DNA of 64,000 nucleotides from Ulota crispa (Eukaryota > Streptophyta > Bryopsida > Orthotrichales > Orthotrichaceae), in NCBI GenBank assembly GCA_963920765.1, contig OY987250.1:3100001-3164000 (forward strand), written 5' to 3'. The notes beneath the pieces were generated by a model. That model was not told where the DNA came from, did not search any database, and worked only from the letters and a program-made list of their open reading frames with translations. Both the position numbers and the translations under genes were made by a program. The stretch's first letter is position 1. Every line of letters starts with the position of its first letter. This document shows positions 57,231 through 64,000 of the stretch, in pieces.

Positions 57231-60200
57231 GTGTCAATTCTCAACCCATTGCAAGCAGTGTAATCTAATAATTATACTAAAAAGATGAGCAAGAAAAGGC
57301 TTTGACAACTTCTAGTGGAGTGTGATAGGCCTAGACTAGTTAAGTGTAACGAAATTAGAACGTGTGAGGACATTGTCAAATCACATCAAGTTTCATTGTC
57401 GTAATTAAACTCATTTTACAAATCTCATTGTCATGATACTGGACGTACTATTTTCCCATCTATTTTTTAAAAAAAGCAAACATGTGAAATTACATTGAAA
57501 TATATTGTTCATGTCTAAATGTAATTGTTTTGCTAAATACCTAGATTATGGATGCTCTCTCATACCTTTTTTGACCGCGAGACAAGTAGGTTGGATAAAA
57601 ATTGACGTGCTGAGCTCTAGTTGGTTTGAATAACAAAGCTGCTTTTATAGCACTTCGGTATTCTAGTCGCTAATTCCACCTCCTTTACATCTGTTGCACA
57701 TGACACAAATTAGTCTCCGTCAATCAAAATTCCATGATTGACACTGCCATAACTAGAGAGAGTATATGTTACATTACAATAAATTCACAAGGACAAATTA
57801 CAATGCAACACCTTCCAAAACCAAAGATCCACAATACAAAAACTCATTAAGCCTGCTCAACATTCAACTCTTCCATTTAACAAGCTGCGGTATTCTTCAA
57901 AATAAAATAAAAACAAACAATTTTGTTTCTCAAAGATTGTCATAGTAAGCTTCCAAACGTTAACTATGAGAGCCTGATTCAAATCATCACATTACCTCGA
58001 CAAAAGCTCCTCATTAGACCGCGAATTGAAAACTTAGCAACACACAGTTCACAAAGGCATGCGACTAATTCTCTCTCTCTTGCACATATTCAGTACAAGA
58101 ACCAAAAATCAAAACCCCTAGAATAATCTAATGGCTGGAAATCAATAACACTTACATCAATAAACTCCGCGACATGTCCTGAAGCAAGTCGCAATTGCGC
58201 TAGTTTTATTATCCAGATTTCCACACGAGCATTTCCTGCAACTTCAAAATTTGTGCGCAACTCTTCGCGCACTACTCAAGAAATTCTAACAGAAATCTCG
58301 GACGTTTCTACTAGATCACAGAGTCCAGCATATGCATTGCACAATGCATTCGCAAAAGGAAACGCTGGAAAAGTTCACAATGGATGGCAGAACGCTCAGT
58401 TAAGGCGTTCAGTAATCTCACAACCGATTGTATACAAAAAAGCTTCAAAAACTCGGACAACGTGACCCGTTCAACAAACTTGCTGAAGACTCTGGAGCAC
58501 GGTCTTAGGGACATGGTCTTAGAATCACGGACTTAGGAGCACAGTATTAGGATCACGGCCTTAGGAGCACGGTCTTAGTAGCTCCATCGTGAGCCGTATA
58601 ATCCGCGCTTCCCTTTGTTGCAATAAATAGGAGCTACACTAAATATTGCATTTATGTTGCCTTATCAATTAGGATGCTTTCTTTTAGAGAGTTACTCATG
58701 AATGTTATTTCATGACTCATTGCCTAGTCACTTAGAGAATTAGAGGCTTATACAACTTTATAAGTATTAGGATTTCACATGGTCTACAACCTAAACTTCA
58801 CTAGACAATTTATTTTTTTGCAATTTCCTTGTTATTATGAGGTCCATTAAAAGTTGTTTATTGTAATGATTATTGATGAAAATTATTGGGAAATGTCAAG
58901 AAATTAGTGTAGGTCAACCTAAATGAAATATTTAGTAGGGAAAATTTCATGGATACCCTTGAAGTTTGCCATATTTACATAGACACACCTGATTTTTCAG
59001 AAATTACACAAATATCCTCAATTAGAGGATGCTTTTGTAAAAACGGGTTCATATAGCATACATTCATATAGCCTTTTCTATTTTAGAGCAAGCATGGAGG
59101 TTTGAAGATTGAATATCTAAAGAAACACTTTGTTGAGTTTGGAACTGTAGGGTGGAAGCTTTGCATCTAGAGAAGCAACCCCAAGTAAGTTTGAATAGAT
59201 ACCTTACTCAACAAGCCAACCAATGCTAAAGTGACAAAACCTCTAGCAAAGTAGCCGCTTGGTTTTTTGCTAACCCAATGGCAATATATGAAATACTCAA
59301 TAATTGTTTCATGTTAATTTGCAATGCAATGTTTACTCATATGATATTGTACTATGAGCAATTTAGGTGATCCAAGATAATACAATTTTTCTTTGCAAAT
59401 CCAAATCTTGAAATGATTTTTTGTTTAAAGAAGTTTCATTTTTTTAAACTGAATGAGTTGCTAAGAAGCTCTGTGTAATTTTTGACAAAAAGTAGCCAGT
59501 TGACTATTAATCTGCTCAGTAATTTTTTTTTGTTGTACGATAGCAGAAAGTATATCTGAGTCATAAGAAGTGATTTTTGCAATTTTTTTGCCAAGGACAA
59601 AGACTCCCAACCTAAAGCAGTCTGAAGATATTTCCAATGAATGTGAACTTCTCATGTAGATGTAATCTCCATGAATATTTGTTTTGTAATAATTTTTTGA
59701 AGTCAATCCAAAACTCTAATTTTATTGCAAAATCTATCTGGGAATTGTAAGATCTACTTCTATTAAAGCCCCCAATTTTTGCAAACAACCTAGAGCAAAC
59801 CTTTTGTAATACCAAAAGCTCGCAAATATGCCCTTAGGAAGGAGCCTTACATTGCTCTGGCCTTTCTTCAAATAAGATGCCCTCTACCTTTGAGCACCAC
59901 CCTTATGCTTCGAACATCTTATTTTCAGAAAGGCCCTTCAAAAGGTGCCTATCCCATATGTATTGTACATATTACAACTTTGTTGATAATCTTTTGCAAA
60001 TTGGTGCGTCCATTTTGTATGGGACAACAATATTTTGTGAGAGTAAACCGGTGAGTCATGGGCAGTGAGTCAAGATTTTGTAAGCAAGAACCAATTCTAA
60101 GTTCAAAATCAATGAAAAAAATAATAAATAAAAATAAAAATTTCTAAATATGGAAGTTTAAAATGCACAAGATGTTATGTACATGTTTACAGGTGAAATT

Positions 60201-60239
60201 TACTATTTTGACAAAAAAAATCAAGCTCATGGCTTAATC
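57231..60239. other. Intergenic, with one tandem repeat
   Basis: No gene is recognised. The only structured feature is the 14-bp repeat at 58495-58578, listed separately. Confidence 0.4.
58495..58578. repeat. Six 14-bp tandem repeats
   Basis: Six consecutive 14-mers of the form gagcacggtcttag with substitutions but no length change. No coding or protein-binding role is visible. Confidence 0.85.
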
Positions 60240-60690
60240 CTCGCTTGTGACGTAAGGTAGACACACCCATTCCCGACCCCTCTCCAATCCTGCACCCTAG
60301 ATTTGAGGCTTTCACCACACGGTGCTGAACCCATAATGGAGCAATGAATGTCATTTACACAAGCAAATTTTGTCACATTTTAGTTGCTGAGTTGCTGTGA
60401 GATGGTTGGGATTGGGACCATCTACTGCCACTATGGAAACATATCCAAGCAGTTTCAAGGTTAGTTTAGAGTCACTAATAAGGACCCTATGAGGTGTAAC
60501 TTTACCCTTTAATATTAAATAATCTACGATCAATTTTTCCACAATAATTACGTTCCAGGATAGCTTGTTGAAAGGCTAACCTTGCGGATATTATTCCGAA
60601 ATTTTCGGAAACCTTGAGGTACCCCAAGCCCTTAAACGGTAGGGTATGGGTATGTCTACCTTAGCATTCCCCGTTTCATATCTTGGCAGT
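60240..60690 (-). repeat. Dispersed repeat R, minus-strand copy
   Basis: Counterpart of 35766-36200. The outer parts look like inverted ends: aaggtagacacacccattcc near 60254 and (reverse complement) ctaaggtagacatacccata near 60660. The open minus-strand frame at 60542-60351 shares LKGKV, LKLLG, DGPN and ICLCK with the other copy. Confidence 0.6.
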
Positions 60691-61029
60691 GGGAGGAGTG
60701 ACAGGACAGAGGATGTGATATTAGAGAAGCTAGCAGAAGTGTATTATTGAGATACCTATGTTGAGAACCCGTGATACCCGTAATGCTGTATGCGTCCGGT
60801 TCTCTGCTGGTCCAGTCCAGTGTCTCCATCTCAAGCTCCTTTATGGCGCTCTTTTGATCAGGATTTCAAATTTTAAAATGCCGCTTGTTCACCGGACTCA
60901 CGACAGCTTCTCTCATCGTCATTGCTCCACAAGGATCATTTCTCATTTCAACTTCTGCTCGCCATCCTCTTGCAGTTGGTTCACTTCCGGTTGCGGTAAA
61001 GTTCTCACTTGTAATTTTCCTCGCTGTCT

Positions 61030-61760
61030 TTGTTTTGTTTGTTTTGATCGGAGTTATAGCTATGTTGTCGGGAAGGTGAACTCGCAAGTCTCTGTACGAG
61101 CAAAATAAGTAATGGTTGCAGTGGAACTTGCGAGTTGATCTTGACGAGCAATCGATGGCGGTTTTATTTCCTGCTTCGATTATGTCAGGTGGTTTTCGGT
61201 CAGGGCTGTATGATCATGTCTTCACTCTTGAATGAGTGATTACATTCCAATTTCTAGGAGGAGCTTCTTGACTTTCGTGCGGAAATGTTATGCGAGAGCT
61301 TCATACTGAAAAGTCGGAATGCTCTTGTTCTCCAGTTTCTATTTAAGCAAGAATTTGAACGTTTTCCAATCTTTTTCAAACTGCCTTCGTCTTGTGATTC
61401 TTCTTTATTTTGGTTGGAGTTGTCGCTATGTCGTCGGGATGGTGAACTCGCAAGTCTCTGTACGAGCAAAATAAGTAATGGTTGCAGTGGAACTTGCGAG
61501 TTGATCTTGACGAGCAATCGATGGCGGTTTTATTTCCTGCTTCGATAATTTCAGGTAGTTTTCGGTCAGGGCTGTATGATTATGTCTTCACTCTTGAATG
61601 AGTGATTACATTCCAATTTCTAGGATGAGCTTCTTGAATTTCGTGAGGAAATGTTACGCGAGAGCGTCATACTGAAAAGTCGGATCTCCGGTTTCTATTT
61701 CAGCAACAATTTGAACGTTTTCCAATATTTTTCAATCTTTTCATGTGAAAATTGAATTTA
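61030..61760. repeat. 366-bp tandem duplication upstream of ASY1
   Basis: Two head-to-tail copies (ggtgaactcgcaagtctctg at 61075 and at 61441), identical over long runs and diverging toward the ends. They include cgatggcggttttatttcct and gaatgagtgattacattcc. They lie about 300-1,000 bp before the ASY1 ATG, so they may be duplicated promoter or leader. The small open frames inside repeat with the unit and are not called. Confidence 0.88.
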
Positions 61761-62045
61761 AGAACAGAGGCTTGAAAATAAAGAACTGACTAAACGCCTT
61801 GTAAGAATGTTAAAACGCAACTAAATATTATGACAACGATTTCCAGTAAACAAGGTGACTCTCGTGAGAGTTTCTTGAATAGCTTGATGCTTGAGTAGTA
61901 ATGTATGAAGAATTTTTGTCTTTTGATTGAAATGTGTGTTCTACATATTATGTGTGACTGGAATTATGTCTCAGGACTTTCGATTTCTTCGATTGCAGAG
62001 CAGAACAGAGAGGTCTTCTAGATTGACGTTTTCCGGCGGTTGACC

Positions 62046-64000
62046 ATGGCTTCCGTAGCGGCAATTCAGGCACAGGCAACAAGACCAACGACTGAGGTCT
62101 TGGAACGTGATTCTTTGCAACTGGTACGTAAATTTCACATCCTCGAATAAAATTTCAAAATTAGAATGAGGTTGAACGACTTTCAATAAATATCGATGAG
62201 GGTTAAGAGGAATATGATAATTCGATGTTTGAGTCTAATGAATGCATTTGAATTTGGCATTCCTCCATTTTTGAGTTTAAGTTGCGCTGCTTGCTTACAC
62301 CTTTATTTGATATCCATGTCCACTTGCTTGACTGTCAGTAACCATTCTAGATGCAATTTTCGTGCCAGTGCTTCCAAATTTTCGGTATTATGCTTAAAAA
62401 GATATTTTGATGCAGACGAGGAACCTTCTCCGGATAGCAATGTCTAATATTAGCTACATCAGGGGCTTCTTTCCTGAAAGCTTTTATTGCAAAAAATTTG
62501 TGCCAGCACTAGGTATGATAAGCTGAGCTTTCCAGAAGCCACTACAGATCACTTGACTTTCCTCAATTTATTTAAACTCCTGTTATTATTCAAGTAAGTA
62601 GCTGTGCAATCACTTTTAGAGAATGTAAATGTTTGTCGACAATCCAGGTCAAAATCACGGCTTCACGTCCATTTTATCAAATTCGTGGCATGTAATTGAC
62701 GGTGAAAATCATACTGACAGAGATGAAGGTCAACAAATTATTGCCTATGGATATGGAGTCAAAAAGATTCATTGATTGGATAGAGAAAGGTACATTTCAC
62801 CAGCTTGACGGATGAGCTATTGGTGATGATTAGCAGGATGTAATCGATCACTTGATAGAATCACAATATCAAGAGCACTTTTCAACGAAATGAACTTGTC
62901 TTTTCGCGTGCTTTCTAAACGTAACATATCATATTCTGTGAGGGTTCGCAGGCGTTTTTGATGCTTTGCAGAAAAAATATCTAAGGACGTTATTCTTGAC
63001 GATTTGTCGTGGACAAGACGGTCCACCGATTGAGGAATATACATGTAAGCAATTAAACCAATTTAATAGCGTGTGATGTGGCAAGTACAATAGTAGAACA
63101 CCTCTACCAAGCATGTAATTTCGAAGAATTCTCTTGTAGCTAGTTCTGTTGCTGATCTTAAAGTATCGTAATGCTTTGTCCAGTTTCCTTCAAGTATGCT
63201 GCAGAGGGGTCATCGGAGAACACTACCTCTATGGCTATCGATAGTTCGTATGGCAGGCCTGTCCACACTAACACTACAAACCAATCTACTCCCTCGCAAA
63301 TGAGGTAAGAATTCTTTAGTTCACCACTATATTTAAGTTTGAAATATCATAAATCTCGCTGATAGTTATATTTATCTTTTCAGACCATCAGGCCGTAATG
63401 TGGTGTTGCTGTCTACCTGCAGGCAGTCTGCATGCAATATGGTGCGCACGCTTGTGCAGCTCATGCACGCAATGGATGATGTCCCAAAGGAGGTAATTGT
63501 TGAGTATGTTGAGAGAGTATTCTGAGGTTCACAGATGATATTGAATTCAATTAGGAAATCATTTGGATGCCGCGTAATCGTGCATGCACGCATAATCTCC
63601 AGCCTGCTGATAAGTCATGTGAATGGACCCGCACGATTGACTTCGAAAGTTCAGAGATCTCTCGGTTTTCAGTGCGGAATGTTTCACTCACCAAAGTTCT
63701 GGCTGCATTGTGATCAAATTTGTGACTAACCATCAGCGCACCATCTTCATGAGGCTTCATTACTATGACGACGTAACGGTAAGGCGTTCGCACCTACAAA
63801 CCGATATAAGTACTTCTGTAGCACATCTCTAGAATTGATACCAAAGAACAAATTCTTGTGCCATATGATGTCGGTTCGAGTCGTTGGTGATGAACGTAGT
63901 TGAAATCATTTAAGATAGGCTGCTATTTCATGGAAATAATCTCTTGGATGTTGTTCCAATGATTAAGATTAATAAATTTTTCAGCCAGTGAATTACGAAC
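62046..64000 (+). CDS. ASY1: Meiotic HORMA-domain protein ASY1/HOP1 (3' partial)
   Basis: ASY1 (Hop1 type) is a meiotic chromosome-axis protein needed for synapsis and inter-homologue recombination. Eight exons with matching phases: 62046-62123, 62416-62512, 62721-62789, 62952-63044, 63184-63304, 63384-63492, 63737-63778 and 63985 to the window edge. They give 208 residues of HORMA domain. Blocks: [99 protein letters not shown] and [19 protein letters not shown]. All match the plant ASY1 HORMA order. The first ATG follows tgacc and opens [10 protein letters not shown], a usual ASY1-like start (E-x-D-SLQLTRNLLR follows). The PHD/SWIRM or winged-helix and closure-motif C-terminus is outside. 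No lesions seen. Confidence 0.95.

Overview
The window is nuclear DNA of a land plant. Genes have many short GT-AG introns in an AT-rich background, and the recognisable proteins are plant-type: a CCR4-NOT subunit, a gibberellin-oxidase-like dioxygenase, an RNA polymerase I subunit, a DUF688 protein and a meiotic HORMA protein. The moderately diverged CNOT9 sequence and the abundance of TTAA-targeted elements make me favour a non-flowering plant (lycophyte, fern or bryophyte), but the sequence alone does not settle this. There are no operons, ribosome binding sites or CRISPR arrays. A 200-N assembly gap lies at 11244-11443.

Layout. 886-3611 (+): the last eight exons of CNOT9/RCD1, with its 5' end outside the window. 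3.6-24 kb: no genes, but a dense layer of non-autonomous transposons. 25108-28599 (+): a complete three-exon GA20ox/GA2ox-like 2-oxoglutarate dioxygenase with transposons in both introns. 28.6-38 kb: more repeats. 38107-40447 (-): RPA43 (RNA polymerase I/Rpb7-like subunit) in six exons, with an in-frame TGA in exon 1 and telo-box motifs nearby. A possible divergent first exon (+) lies at 40772-40912. 41-48 kb: long palindromes, terminal-inverted-repeat elements and a tandem Helitron-like array. 48571-49302 (+): an AT-rich 243-codon orphan ORF ending in a CaaX-like tail. 54378-56533 (+): a DUF688-family gene that now looks like a pseudogene. 62046 to the right edge (+): the first eight exons of ASY1/HOP1, downstream of a 366-bp tandem duplication.

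The most striking content is a family of non-autonomous elements bounded by TTAA target duplications, with inverted ends close to TTAACCCCTAAAGGACCA (piggyBac- or Kolobok-like signature). At least a dozen copies in several size classes (80, about 230, 250, about 820, about 940 and 1,720 bp) are visible. Five insertions can be proven inside the window because an uninterrupted relative of the target is also present. They form a nested structure at 16486-21458: a foldback element carries one TTAA element in each arm, one of those carries a third, and the third contains a fourth, unrelated inverted-repeat insertion. A second foldback element (21487-23434) has arms of inverted 21-bp satellite and is split by another TTAA element at a TTAA inside a satellite unit. 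No transposase gene is visible. The genes are unrelated housekeeping, hormone and meiosis loci, and I see no shared pathway.
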